Part shown: in pieces, positions 43,705 to 55,208 of the stretch
How the letters are laid out: the number at the start of each line of letters is the position of its first letter
Position numbering within the stretch: position 1 is the stretch's first letter
Source of the DNA: Siderastrea radians
Taxonomy: Eukaryota > Cnidaria > Anthozoa > Scleractinia > Rhizangiidae
Assembly: GCA_964017195.1 (NCBI GenBank)
Contig: OZ024890.1
Coordinates: 24,179,201-24,243,200 of the forward strand
Length of the DNA stretch: 64,000 nt
Direction of reading: 5' to 3'
Made by a program: the position numbers and the translations under genes
The notes under the pieces: generated by a model
What the model was told of the DNA's origin: nothing
Seen by the model: only the letters and a program-made list of their open reading frames with translations
Database searches by the model: none

Positions 43705-44201
43705 ATAAGAGGTTTGCTGAAAAACTTAGTAGGAAAATTAAAACTAACGCTGTCCGACGTTTCGATGGTTCTACCATCATTATCAAGGCAAAGTGACTGT
43801 TTCATCATGGTTTGAATATAAATGAGTGAAAACAATAGTAGACATTTTGTTTCTTTGTGATCATGTAAATAACTTAGCGCGAATTCTTCAATTGGCAAGC
43901 ACATGCACGATACCCACGGGATGTCAAAACCGAATTTAATTAACAACCTTTCGGTACTGAAAAAATGCCGAAATAAATTCGACTGCTTAATTCACGAAAT
44001 GCTGATTATCCAAGATCTAAAACCAACTTTGAACGTGCAAACTGACTCTATCCGCGCTTAGTTATTTACATGATCACAAAGAAACAAAATGTCTACTGTT
44101 GTTTTACACTCATTTATATTCAAACCATGATGAAACGGTCACTTTGCCGTGATAATGATGGTAGAACCATCAAACCTTCGGACAACATTAGCTTTAATTT
44201 T
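43705..44201. mobile_element. Truncated Penelope-like copy with inverted termini
   Basis: The 12-bp duplication atttctctttta lies at 43693-43704 and 44202-44213. About 140-bp inverted arms (43735-43876, 44058-44200) surround a C-terminal coding remnant on the plus strand (SSIGKHMHDTHG, then NKFDCLIHEMLIIQDLKP). This is the tail of a GIY-YIG protein of a family different from 40691-43251. Confidence 0.75.
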
Positions 44202-44240
44202 ATTTCTCTTTTAGCTATAGATATTATTAGTAGTACTAGT

Positions 44241-44543
44241 AGGTAGGAAGGTAAAGTCGCACACGCGCCAAGGAGGCCCACACGGCCGGAGTTTATCCCG
44301 GTTTCTGTAGCATGAACCAACTGAGAGTTTTGCTACTCCTCCCTGGATGAGATACTAGTCAATTGCAGGGTAACCCCCAGCAGTATGTCGCCAGTACCCA
44401 TTCATACACCTGGATGGAGAGAGACAATGTGGGGCAAAGTTTCGTATCTAAGGAAACAACACGATGGCAGGGACTGGGCGTCAAACCACCGACCCTGAGA
44501 TCTGAAGTTAAACGCACCAACCACTAAACCACCGCGCCCCCGT
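44241..44543 (-). mobile_element. tRNA-derived SINE, full length
   Basis: Flanked by tagtactagt (44231-44240, 44544-44553). The minus-strand head ggggcgcggtggtttagtgg has an A box (tggtttagtgg) and a weak B box (ggtggtttgacgcc), followed by an unrelated body shared with 26255-26440. Confidence 0.75.
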
Positions 44544-44560
44544 TAGTACTAGTTGTTGCT

Positions 44561-45429
44561 AACATTAGAACAATACCCTATTTTGATTACTTTGTTCGCG
44601 TGTTACAGACCTTAGTTACAATCTAAGTTACAATCGGACCTTTCAGCGTCCCCACGCGCATATAGAAGTGCAGTTTGGTGTCCTTTTTGCCAGTGTTTCA
44701 TAAGATTTGTGCGGTGTTGGTATCTTCGTTTTTTTTTGTGCTTCTAACCTATTGCTCAAGCGAGACCGATATGTGAGTAATCTTTATTATTTTTGTTTAG
44801 GTTAGTTTTAAGTAATGGGCAAAGTACGCAGATAATCATTTTGCACAATCGTACAATTCAAGATTTAATTGATTTAGAATCGTCTTAGTAGTGAAATGGA
44901 TTAAAACGATTTACTCGAAGTGGACGCTCACCTTTAAGTCTAGAGAGCACTAGGCTCTAAATCAGTTTATGATGTAATTATGGAATCATCGGTATTATTT
45001 ATTGAAATTCGCGTAGTTTAAGGTAGTTTTTACTGCTTTGTTTTTGTAATTGATGTTAAGAGTTGCAATTTGTCGCCGTAAAGGTTTTATTTACATGCCA
45101 TTTTGATCTTATTATTTCGCGATTGATCATTTCGTTGTATTATTTATTTCAGTTTACGATCGCTTCAACTTGATCAGTGTTATAAACCACCCTTATAATT
45201 AACTGTCGACGTTTGGTTTCCGTGGTTTCTTTGCTACCCTCGTACAACGACCTGAAATATACTCCCAAGGAATCTTCAACATTGTTTGGGGGGGATGGGG
45301 GGGTATATTCTAGTGGGTAAGGGGGAATTTAAAGCTAGGTATGCCAAAAAAAGAGGAATGTCTCAACACTTTTGACGCTCATTGGAAGGTTCAATGAGTT
45401 CTCGCCGTTCAATTATGCGTTGTAATATT
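44561..45429. other. Possible promoter and 5' exon; otherwise empty
   Basis: A gtgagt donor-like site at about 44774 follows a transcript-like stretch. A G-run patch lies near 45290. Nothing firmer is visible. Confidence 0.3.
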
Positions 45430-45442
45430 CCATATGTAGTTC

Positions 45443-45549
45443 ATGAAGAGGGCAGCAGAAGCAGATTATCGGCGCCAGCTAGAAGAAGAGCGACAATGTG
45501 CGATCGAAGAATCTCACTGGGTATTGGAAGGAAAAGAAGAAGAAGACAG
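45443..45549 (+). CDS. Unidentified charged coiled-coil exon
   Basis: The exon reads MKRAAEADYRRQLEEERQ, then CAIEESHWVLEGKEEED plus two bases, ending at a strong donor (ag|gtgagg). A tgtag just upstream could be an acceptor, in which case the ATG is internal. The heptad-rich acidic/basic pattern predicts a coiled coil. No downstream exon was found before the 45973-51534 element. No family is recognised. Confidence 0.4.
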
Positions 45550-47796
45550 GTGAGGCATCAGCCTGAAACAATAAATGGGATAAGCTGTCTATAGAAACCC
45601 TATCTTTGTCGAGAGATTTCTGGGATCTGCTGGAATATGGTATATTAAACGTATAAGCTTTATAGATTACAGAGTTTATATATGCAAGCATATAGTTGGT
45701 GAGATGTAAGCTTATTTGCTGTAAAGCCGTGGCGGGAAAGCACTCCACTATTTGGAGTTTCTCGAGCACTGCTGCAGAAGTGGCAAGGAAAACTTAGAAT
45801 TCCTAGGATTTCTAAATGAAGGAGCGATTTTAGAATAGCCGGCCACTTATCTACATATCTCTCAACGTTTTAAAGAACGAGAAATATAGAAACAAAAGGA
45901 TCCATTCAAATTCAGTGAGATGCAAATAAGTGGCCGGGCTAATAAATGAATGAAATTGTGCTTAAGCCTTAAGAGCGGTTTGCTGTAAGAACCGACTAAG
46001 GGTATGCAAGATAGAAAAATCCGATTTTCTCAAAATCTGCCAGAATAAAGGCTTTGGTGAAGTAGATCTAAAAATGTAAGTTTCGGGTCGTTTAGATTTT
46101 TATTTATTTTTTAGTCAATATTTTCGTATTTTGCCCTTCGCGGCAGTCAAAATCAACGCCAAAATCGGGACTTTTCCGGAAACTCCTGTTCAAATATTCA
46201 AAGCGTCCTAAATAAGATTAACCCGGGGAGTTAAAAGATCTTATTTCCTCTGTTTATTAGCAGTGTCAAAGCTTCATGAAAAGCGAACGTGAATTTTTAA
46301 CGGAATTTTAAAATTTATACCCAACAACGGTCGTTAGCGACAACCCAATTTAGGCTAAATTCAAGCCTCAAAAAAGCACTCTGGTACATGGCTTTACTCA
46401 ACAAGACTATACTCCGAGAAAGAACAATCACTTGAACTAAACATCGGCCGAAAAACATTTTGGGACAAATGAAACGGGGAATTTTGAGAGCGCTTTGAAA
46501 ACAGGCTACTTGAGTAATATGAGCGACCCTTTGACCTTTCAGGTCAACGGAAATCAACACACAGCAGCTCTTAAAAGGTGACTTTCCTTCGCCAGAATAC
46601 GAGTTTGCTTGTTTTTCTAGAATGTTTTTAAATAGAGGAAACTAGGATTTTGAATTTGGACGCCTTTGTTCCCAATAATGAGCGATGTTGGGCAATTTAG
46701 AGAAGTATGTTATGAAATTGACCTACTCTATTTATCACCGAATTATACATTCAAAGTCTGTTTACAACGGGGAATGCGGAATCAATAACGAAGTAAAATT
46801 CCGATTCATGAAATGCTTAGGAATTAACTCTTACCTTGGTGAGCTTTTCCTGGCTACAAACTGCAACTTTCATTGCAAAACACATAGCGAGATCGCCGAG
46901 CCGTGTTGCACGTGAGTTGTCAAATGTTTCTACGGTGCGGTCGAGGTTCCCTATGTTAACGATTAACAAGATTTAGGCCCGCATAACGTGCAGTCGGAAA
47001 CAACACTATGGCGACGAACGCTTGTGCTTCATAGGAAAAAAGAAGGGGAAAAAGGAAAAAGAGAGTTTTTATTACATATATACTTATAATTATATATATA
47101 TTTTTACATCCAAACCGGTGACACGTACAGTAGAGTTCTTCTGTTGCTGATAGGTTGCCGGAGGAAATTTGATGTTCACAACAAATATTAGTCCAAGAAC
47201 GTAGTTTGAGGGCTTAATGAAGTTTGCACATCAAATTTTCCAGGGAACCTATCACACATAGGGCCTGAGACATAATCCCTCTATTGTTTTTATCGTCCAA
47301 CGCTAACTTTTGAGCGAAAATTGCCAATATGCGTTGATAGGTGCCACTGAGGAGAGACAGTATCGCGTCACGTGATCGATTTCGACCAAATGAAGCACGC
47401 TAAAATGTAGCGTTGTAGTAGAAAAGGTTAGCGTCTTGTTGAACAAGCGCTTGAAGCGTAGTAAACACGTGCACACAAAATTCGCTCAATTATTCACTCC
47501 AGAAGGCTCTTCAAACTCCCATTCTTAGTGAAACATTTTACCTTTTGGTAAATAAAACACATAAAACCCACAAATCAGACTGAATGTCTTTCTCTAGTTT
47601 TCGATAAAACAGCAGCCACTTCCCTCGACTGGTTCCGCTACGGCAGAAGGTGCTGTGATTTGTGCCTTGCATGGGATACATATGTGCGCACGCCATAATA
47701 CTCACAAACAGTCTTTAGCACGGCTGTTCTCAGCCTTTTCTTGCTGCCTTTCCTATGCATGTCGCACAGGTTCAACTTGTCATAAGCGATAAGATT

Positions 47797-47801
47797 GTAA
47801 A

Positions 47802-47840
<39 letters not shown>
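47797..47840. repeat. (AAT)n microsatellite
   Basis: About 14 perfect aat units. Confidence 0.95.
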
Positions 47841-48630
47841 TTTATACTACTGTTCTATTGTTCTTACCCCCTTCCCCTACCCTTGGTTACATAACTCAAC
47901 CATGGACTTGGCTGCATTTTATTTCTTTGCTAAGAGTCTTTAATTAGAAGGTCTAATTTCCGCTAAGGAAGAAAGATATTGCACCCTGCGCCATGCGAGA
48001 AATACATCTGCCCAAGCCAAAATACTAAAAAAAACACTCCTAAGCATGGGTATGCTTAGCGTTTTCACGCTGCCTTTCTTATGCAAGTCGCACAAGTTCT
48101 GGCCAGTGTTGTAAGCGATGGCGTGCTATAACTGTACAGCCCGATCTAATACAATCTATCGGGTATAGAACTTTTGCTTCTCTAGCGCAGCACTATGACT
48201 TAAACGCTTACCACGAAGTAAAAAGCCAATTCGTCTATCAGAGTGACGCAGCTTATAAATAATTCTCGAAGAGAACAACTCATCCATCGTGCAGTGACGG
48301 AACTAGTACCTGGAGAACAACCTTGGCCTATCTATCTGCTTTCTTAGCAACTCGTATATATGTCAAGTTCTTGCCTGTTCCCAGTTTGTTGCGCAACTTT
48401 GATTAGTAGTCTCTTTTTTATGGCAAATGTTTCAGTAAAAAAATTAGGCCAGTATTTTCCTTTGCCAACGTCAAACGCTCTCTCTCCAAACTGTTGCCGT
48501 GTCACAAGAAAACTCAAAATTGATTAACATGTTTACACCGTCGAATTTACTTGAGGAAGTTGCAAGTGACAGTCGCAAGCTATTTGTAAATCGTGACAAT
48601 CATTCATGTGTCTAAGTTCGTGAGTTCCGA

Positions 48631-49657
48631 TAGCCTGCGTAGCAAGCACATCCGAAGACTTTTCCGCCTTTTTGAGGCATTTTGCGTTTTGGCCGCGCCG
48701 GCGCCAAATTAAGGCGTGCGCAAAAAAGGAAGGAGCGGGAAGTGGGGGAGGGGGGGGGGGGGAGAGGCAAAAAAAGCGTGACAGCTTGACAATAAAGCAA
48801 CAAATAACAGATCACCGGATGTTACAAATTTACTTTCGTCAAAATCAAAACATGCTCCACGTAAGTCAAACCCACGAACTGCAGAGACGAAGCACTCGGA
48901 GATGTGATGTCGAAACCTCGAAAGTTGGGCGCTTCAGGATTTGTCGTTGTAATTTCAAAGTTAATAAATTTGGAAATTTATCTCTGCTAGGAAAATCGGT
49001 TTTATTTCTTAGGGAACCTTTTCAAAGCGTCGGAAAGAAAGGATTCTTAAGGAACAATTCTTGCTGATATCTTCAGAGTGTTTACAGTGGAAGTTGTTGA
49101 AAACTTGTATAGCTATTTTCGGAACGTGTCTACAATCTTTGTGCTCGAAAAATTAGGAACTTAAGGGCATTATTCGAAGTTATTTGGAATGCAATAAGTA
49201 TATCGAGTCTCCTGTTTCCCAAGCTCCGCCAAATCAGCGTATCAACTTGTCTAAACGGCTGCTCAAACCTTCATCAGGCAACAGTCTTTGTAGAAAGAGA
49301 AAGCTTCCCGAAAGTCCCTGAGATTTGAAGCCACCGAACAGCCGCCTTCTAGAGTTAAACCTGGCCATGGAAATTTTCCAGCTGGAGAGAAACAGTTAGT
49401 TGTGTTGATGCGGTCACGCTCAAATTAACTTAACTGATTTGATTGGAAATGGAAATGGAAATGGAAATTGACGTTCTTTGGCGTACGGGTTTTTCAAAAT
49501 CGTGGGGTTTGCGGACAAACGTTTTTTTCCTCCCTTTTCCAGGCCCCTTCTCCCACTTCTTTTGCGCTCGACCCAATTTTTGCGCGGCCAAAAAGCGAAA
49601 AATGCTTCGAACGTACGGAAAACCCTAGGCCCACAGAAACGCTTGCTACACAGGCTA
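48631..49657. mobile_element. 1.0-kb TIR element, tagcctg ends
   Basis: Ends tagcctgcgtagcaagc and (complement) tagcctgtgtagcaagc extend as imperfect inverted repeats for about 100 bp, both including ttttggccgcgc. A G run lies in the left arm. No target duplication is clear and nothing coding is seen inside. Confidence 0.6.
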
Positions 49658-50070
49658 GGGTTTGGATAGTGTCTACCTCTATGTCACAAGCCCCTCTTTC
49701 TCTTTCTGGGTAACCGAAATCCACTCTGGAGACAACCTTCCAGGTATTGGCCTTCTTTAGAGTACATGATGCTACACAGCAGTTGATAGCACCCAGCGTA
49801 ATCACGTCGTAGGATAGCGGTGTCGATCGTGTGATTCTTGATCCCTTGAGTTATACAGCAGAGTTCCCTTGTGATGTCGGCGACACGGGCAGTTGTTGCT
49901 TCTGTTTTTGTTTTTATTTTTCGCTCTGGCAATGCAGGTGGGCAAGGGTCTTAACATATGGTAACGTTACTGTGCTGAATGCAGTAAAATCTGTTTCCTA
50001 CCGGTTAAGCATGCTAGCTTGTTGAGAATCATTGTCCTGATGATTTGCAGAGTATTCAGCATTTTTCCAG
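49658..50070. other. Centre of the 45973 foldback, no firm gene
   Basis: A minus-strand frame at 49684-49932 matches nothing known to me. Upstream exons for 50071 were sought and not identified. Confidence 0.35.
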
Positions 50071-50274
50071 GGACAGGCAGAGGAACCGCTACCCAAACAG
50101 GAGACATTAAGTGAGAAAAATCTCTGTGATACCTGCCAGATTGTACTGGATGAAGTATTTTTCACAACCTCATCGCATATGACTGACTCGAACCTGTGCG
50201 ACATCCATAGGAAAGACAGCATGAAAAGGCTTGTCTACGGGTGTGGCTGCTGTATCATCGAACACGAGCAGTGA
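50071..50274 (+). CDS. Unidentified Cys/His-rich terminal exon
   Basis: After a good acceptor (tttttccag) a phase-0 frame of 67 residues ends in a stop. It contains LCDTCQIVLDEVFF, then LCDIHRKDSMKRL and YGCGCCIIEHEQ, giving CxxC, CxxH and CxCC groups that could bind zinc. Its place inside a transposon centre suggests the end of a transposase or accessory protein. Confidence 0.4.
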   Translation, partial: GQAEEPLPKQETLSEKNLCDTCQIVLDEVFFTTSSHMTDSNLCDIHRKDSMKRLVYGCGCCIIEHEQ

Positions 50275-51538
50275 GAAAGACATTTGTGAAGCAAAGGAAA
50301 TAGGAGACGTCCGCAAGCGGGCTAGCACTATAAGGCTCTATTAAATCCTGAAGGCCACCGACATTGAGAGAACTTGCTTAGTAGTACGTGTCACCGGTTT
50401 GAACGTAAAAAAAAAGTATATAATAATAAGTATATATGTAATAAAAGCTTTCTTTTTCGTTTTTCGCCTACTTTTTTTTTCCTATCAAGCACAAGCGTTC
50501 GTCACCATAGTGTTGTTTTGCGACTGCACGCTATGCGGGCCTAAAATCTGGTTAATTGTTAACATAGGGAACCTCGGCCGCACTGTAGAAGCATGGAACA
50601 CGGCTCGGCGATCTTGCTATGTGTTTTGCAGTGAAAGTTGCAGTTTCCAGCCAGGAAAAGCTCACTTAGGTAAGAGTTATTTCCTAAGAATCAAGAATCA
50701 AGAATCGGTTTTTTACTTCGTTATTGATTCCGCATTCCCCGTTGTAAACAGACTTTGAATGTATAATTCGGTGATAAATAGAGTAGGTCAATTTCATAAC
50801 ATACTTCTCTAAATTGCCCAACATCGCTCATTATTGGGAACGAAGGCCTCCAAATTCAAATTCTAGTTTTCTCTATTTGAAAACATTCTAGAAAAACAAG
50901 CAAACTCGTATTCTGGCGAAGGAAAGTCATATTTTAAGAGCTGCTGTGTGTTGATTTCCGTTGACATGAAAGGTCAAAGGGTCGCTCATATCACTCAAGT
51001 AGCCTGTTTTCAAAGCGCTCTCAAAATTCTCCGTTTCATTTGTCCCAAAATGTTTTTCGGCTGATGTTTAGTTGAAGTGATTGTTCTTTCCCAGAGTATA
51101 GTCTCGTTGTGTAAAGCCATGTACCAGAGTGCTTTTTTGAGCCTTGAATTTAGCCTAAATTGGGTTGTCGCAAACGACCGTTGTTGGGTATAAATTTTAA
51201 AATTCCGTTAAAAATTCACGTTCGCTTTTCATGAAGCTTTGACACGCTAATAAACAGAGAAAATAAGATCTTTTAACTCCCCGGGTTAATCTTATTTAGG
51301 ACGCTTTGAATATTTGAACAGGAGTTTCCGGAAAAGTCCCGATTTTGGCGTTGATTTTGACTGCCGCGAAGGGCAAAATACGAAAATATTGACTAAAAAA
51401 TAAATAAAAATCTAAACGACCCGAAACCTATATTTTTAGAACTAGTTCACCAAAGCCTTTATTCTGGCAGATTTTGAGAAAATCGGATTTTTCTATCTTG
51501 CATATCTTTAGTCGGTTCTTACAGCAAACCGCTCTTAC

Positions 51539-52497
51539 CACCATTTTCACTACTACGCGACTTTTCTTTTCAAAACACCTCTGAGCACTTTGCAATACGC
51601 TTCCGTCAATCATACCTTATATGGGAAGTGTGTGATGTTACCGCAATTGAATTGAGCTCGAAGGAATAAGGATGGCGCCAAATTATCCCGTAAATTTGCG
51701 CTGGTGAGTCATATATTGACTAGTAAGAGGCTTTAAAGTCGTTGATGTTGCAAGAATACTTCACGTTTGGTAGATATTTGTAAAGAAATTTCGACATTTC
51801 TTCAGAATTAAATACCCGCTCGGTGGATTATCCTATGCGCTCTAATGTGCGGGATTGCAGAAAAACGCCGCACACTCATTTGCATCTCATTGAATAACAA
51901 AAGAATAACAAAACAGTACATTTGTTATCTGCCTCGTTCTTTTAAACTCTGAATTAATTTTCCGCAATCCCGCACCTCACTCCCTATGCGGCGGATGGTA
52001 AGCGTGCGTTTAAACTCGCGAATAAGCTAAACCAAAGTGTGAAGTAATAATTCTAGCTTTTCTCACCTGAAAATAGCACACGACATGTTATTCACCGCGA
52101 GTATAAATCTGGCAAAATCCCGAAGTGTACAAGGACTAAATTCAGGAGTGGATAGAGTATACAACGGGAAAACGAATCATGATCGGCGTGCGATCAACTG
52201 ATTCGTGAAGAAAATGGGATTTACAGGAAGAAAGGTACGTATGACTAGCTGCATTTTTTTTGGAAGGAACACTGCTAATTCTAATCACCTATCACCTCCG
52301 GAATGAATTGAAAAAAACAAAATAAAGCATAAGCTTATAATGCGCTTGTAACGTTTGTTGTTCTACGTTTCGAGAATGCAAACATATAACGCTGTGACAT
52401 GATAGGGAAATTGTTATTTCTACAAGCAGGAACGGGGAATCGAGGAAAATATTTAAGCTTACTTTCAAGTTTACTTCGTCATATCTCAAGACGATTG
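51539..52497. other. Two weak exon starts, otherwise empty
   Basis: ATG 51673 opens MAPNYPVNLR and meets a gtgagt site at 51704. A second short ATG frame near 52214 meets gtacgt. Neither has a downstream partner. Confidence 0.25.
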
Positions 52498-52650
52498 CCA
52501 AAGAACGTGATGAGGGAAACAGGACGATGTATTGTCGTAGGATCGCTGAATTTCACCGAGAACAGTTGCTATTTATAGTAACTGTTCTCGGTGAAATTTA
52601 GCGATGACCCACGTCGATACATCGCCCTATTTCGCTTATCACGTTCTTTA
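52498..52650. mobile_element. Perfect-type hairpin MITE (about 150 bp)
   Basis: Arms of about 70 bp (aaagaacgtgat ... atcacgttcttt) fold at tgctatttatagta. Near the centre, caccgagaacagtt and aactgttctcggtg pair perfectly. It directly abuts the next element. Confidence 0.75.
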
Positions 52651-53144
52651 GGGGTATAGAATGGTAAAATCCGAGACTCGCCGAGACGCCGAGACCCATG
52701 TTTTAAAATGCGAGCCCGAGACTTCCGTCTGTTTGTAAAATCCGAGCCCGAGACTGGGTCCTCCGAAAATACGAGCCCGAGAAGCGCTGAATCAAAAATC
52801 CGAGCTCGATAATCTGATAGAAAGCAATACAAGCGGCTATCACGCGCTTTCAAGCTTTCGGAACTCACAGAAGCTCGAACCTGGTGTTTTATTAAAGTTA
52901 TTAACTTATAGTAAAGCGAAGTACCCAACCGGTCACAATTATTGGATAACGTACCACTACTTATTAGCCACGCTAGTTACTAATAAACTAATGATTCGAT
53001 TGTCTGATGTGGTCTGTCTGGTCTGTTTCTTATAACTCCGGTGGGAAACATAAAGAAAGCTTAGGAAGTTTGGCGTTCTGCTTTGTGGTCTTTTTGTGAA
53101 AGAGACGGTGAGCTTCGGTCCACGGAACACGGGAGGGGGTTACA

Positions 53145-53193
53145 ATGGAAGAAGAAAGCGGTGCGGAGTCAAAGCGGCGAAAGCGCAAATACG
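53145..53193 (+). CDS. Short first coding exon, unidentified
   Basis: ATG 53145 opens MEEESGAESKRRKRKY plus one base and ends at a consensus donor (acg|gtgagt). It is acidic, then strongly basic like a nuclear localisation signal. Its position near the left end of the 5-kb TIR element suggests the first exon of that element's transposase, but later exons were not recognised. Confidence 0.4.
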
Positions 53194-53674
53194 GTGAGTA
53201 AATCTATTGTAGCTTATTACTGCAGTGTAATTATAGCCGCTAGCTTTTCTGGTTTTATTATTTAAATATTGATGGTTATTTTAGGTGTTGCAATATTGGT
53301 CACATCGTTTTTTTGTTTGTGTATTGAAATGATCGATAAATTGGAAGGTTGGAAAGCTATGAACAAAACTAAGGTCAACTAAAGAGAATACGTGGCCTAA
53401 CACTCAATAGGAAATTTGGCGACAAGCCACAGGAATAGAGAGGAATGTTACACATTGATGTTAAAAAAAAGTTCCAAGTTTACTCTGTTTGTAACCATCA
53501 TGTTCTCGAAGATTGTGATTGCATGAGGCTTATATCTGAAATAATAAACGGCTAGCTCAGTATACAGTTATACCTTTATGACCTTTTATAGCTTTATACT
53601 GTGCGGCTCAATGATCTGAAAAGAGCAACATGCACACGTGGAACTGTGCGAGTGAAGCTGTAAATAAACGACGT

Positions 53675-54657
53675 CTCCGGTGTCACAGTGATATGTGTAT
53701 CCCCGTGATATGTGTATCCTCGTACACATGTCACTAGTGATATGTGTATCCCGGGTAGTGATACACAAAACACTGAAGCTGAGTATCCCGGCCTTCAAAC
53801 ATCGGGCAACACATGAATAAAATGGCGGCTCGAGAGGGGAGCAAGAGATTGTTTTGTTATTAGTTCTTCAACACTGTAACCAGTACTTTGTGAAGGAATC
53901 TACGAAGGAATCTATGTATCCCCTCGGTTTCTGTCTGTTTAACCAGGTTTACGTTCTCCTGCTAAACATTGCTGCAATTGCGATCATTTGACACAACTGG
54001 TAACACAACTGCGTCAGATAGAGACAAACGGATGCGAATGTTGAGGCTTAGTGTGGTCCGCATGGTGGGATACACATATCACTGAACCAGCGCAGTGATA
54101 TATGTATCCCCTCGATCTCTGTCTGTTTAGCCAGGATTGCGTTCTCCTGCTAAAAAGGAAGGGCCGCAATTGCAATCATTTGACACAACTTGTAACACAA
54201 CTGTGTCAGATAGAGAGATAGAGACAAACGGATGCAAATGTTGTCCGCATTGAGGTCCGCGCTAACAGCTTAGTGATTTCTGTTGTGATGTCGGTTCGTT
54301 GCTGCTGTGCGGATTATCATACCTATTATTCTCTTGGCTCAATAAAAAGTGCATCGAAAGCTTGAGCTTTTATACAACGGTACAGCATGTAAACAGTAAA
54401 GTATATGCATTAAAGACAAGAGCTTCCATGCGTTCAAAAATTTCGTGCCCTTTGTTTGTTTCAGTCGAAAGGGAATGATACAAATATTCTGTAAAAAGAA
54501 AATGACAAAAACAAAACAGGCACTTGTTTGGAGGGGAGGGGGCTAGGGGGTACACATATCACTGGCAGCCATATTGGAGGGGATACACATATCACTAGTG
54601 ATATGTTTACGGAGATACACATATCACGGGGATACACATGATCACTGTGACACCGGA
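53675..54657. mobile_element. 1-kb element with TIRs built of gtgatatgtgtatccc repeats
   Basis: The inverted ends tccggtgtcacagtgat extend about 85 bp and contain several copies of the 16-base unit gtgatatgtgtatccc. More copies occur inside near 53910 and 54070-54115. No coding. Confidence 0.65.
53909..54260. repeat. Tandem duplication of about 150-190 bp
   Basis: 53909-54050 and 54098-54255 both read from tgtatcccctcg through ctgtctgttta and tcatttgacacaact to agacaaacggatgc, with small differences. Confidence 0.7.
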
Positions 54658-54790
54658 AATGATCCTGCGCCGCAAATGATGCTATTGAAAATCAGGAATC
54701 ACGTGGGGATTTATCATTCACAGAGACCAAAATGAATAATTGTGTCATCATATGAAGTGTTTTAGAGGACCTACAACGCTGACAAAGTTC

Positions 54791-55208
54791 CCCGGGGGGG
54801 GGGACTCCCATATGCAAGTGACGGGGATGCTCGTCGGACAATTAGAATTAACACCCTAAAGGAGACCAATTTGGGCGTGGCTCCGGCTTTATTTAACCCC
54901 TAAGGGAGACCATGCAAAAACAGACAACTAAATAAGAGCTATAGAGATGTTAATTGCACTAAAGATGTTGCAATCGAATGCTGTCTCCTATGAGTAAATT
55001 TTAACAACGGCGATTTCTGTGCTGCTCTAGACCACTAACACAATATAATATAGATATTTCTTCACACACAACCCTAAGCGATACCTGTGTGGGTAAAAAT
55101 ATAGGCTTTTCGTCCTTAACACCCTAGGTGAGACCAAAATCTGCAATTTACAACCCTAAGCGAGACGACGAGCATCCCCGTCACTTTCATATGGGAGTCC
55201 CCCCCGGG
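54791..55208. mobile_element. 418-bp MITE with 8-bp target duplication (hAT-like)
   Basis: About 45-bp inverted ends (cccggggggg ... gacggggatgctcgtcg) are flanked by caaagttc (54783-54790, 55209-55216). The phrase caccctaagcgagac and variants repeat inside. An 8-bp duplication fits hAT elements. Confidence 0.75.

Larger units (their letters stand above)
40549..44560. repeat. IRG module, copy D (flank only) with three insertions
   Basis: 40549-40690 and 43252-43704 together match 25617-26230 of copy B. The match is broken by the Penelope elements at 40691 and 43705 and carries a SINE at 44241. No IRG coding sequence follows; homology ends near 44560. Confidence 0.75.
45973..51534. mobile_element. 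5.6-kb foldback element, TTAA-type
   Basis: Inverted arms of about 1.15 kb (45973-47130 and 50388-51534) begin gagcggtttgctgtaagaac. The left flank is TTAA (45969-45972) and the right is TTAC (51535-51538), a probable decayed TTAA. The 3.3-kb centre contains another TIR element (48631-49657) and a Cys-rich exon (50071-50274). Open frames in the arms occur twice in mirror image and are not genes. Confidence 0.75.

Noticed and set aside
43752..43788. Hammerhead-like motif in the short Penelope copy
   Set aside because: The ccatcgaaac part fits stem II and GAAA, but the seven bases before the stem cannot be aligned to CUGANGA.
46315..46560. 81-codon minus-strand frame
   Set aside because: It lies in a foldback arm and recurs inverted near 51000 with changes. 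It has no motif.
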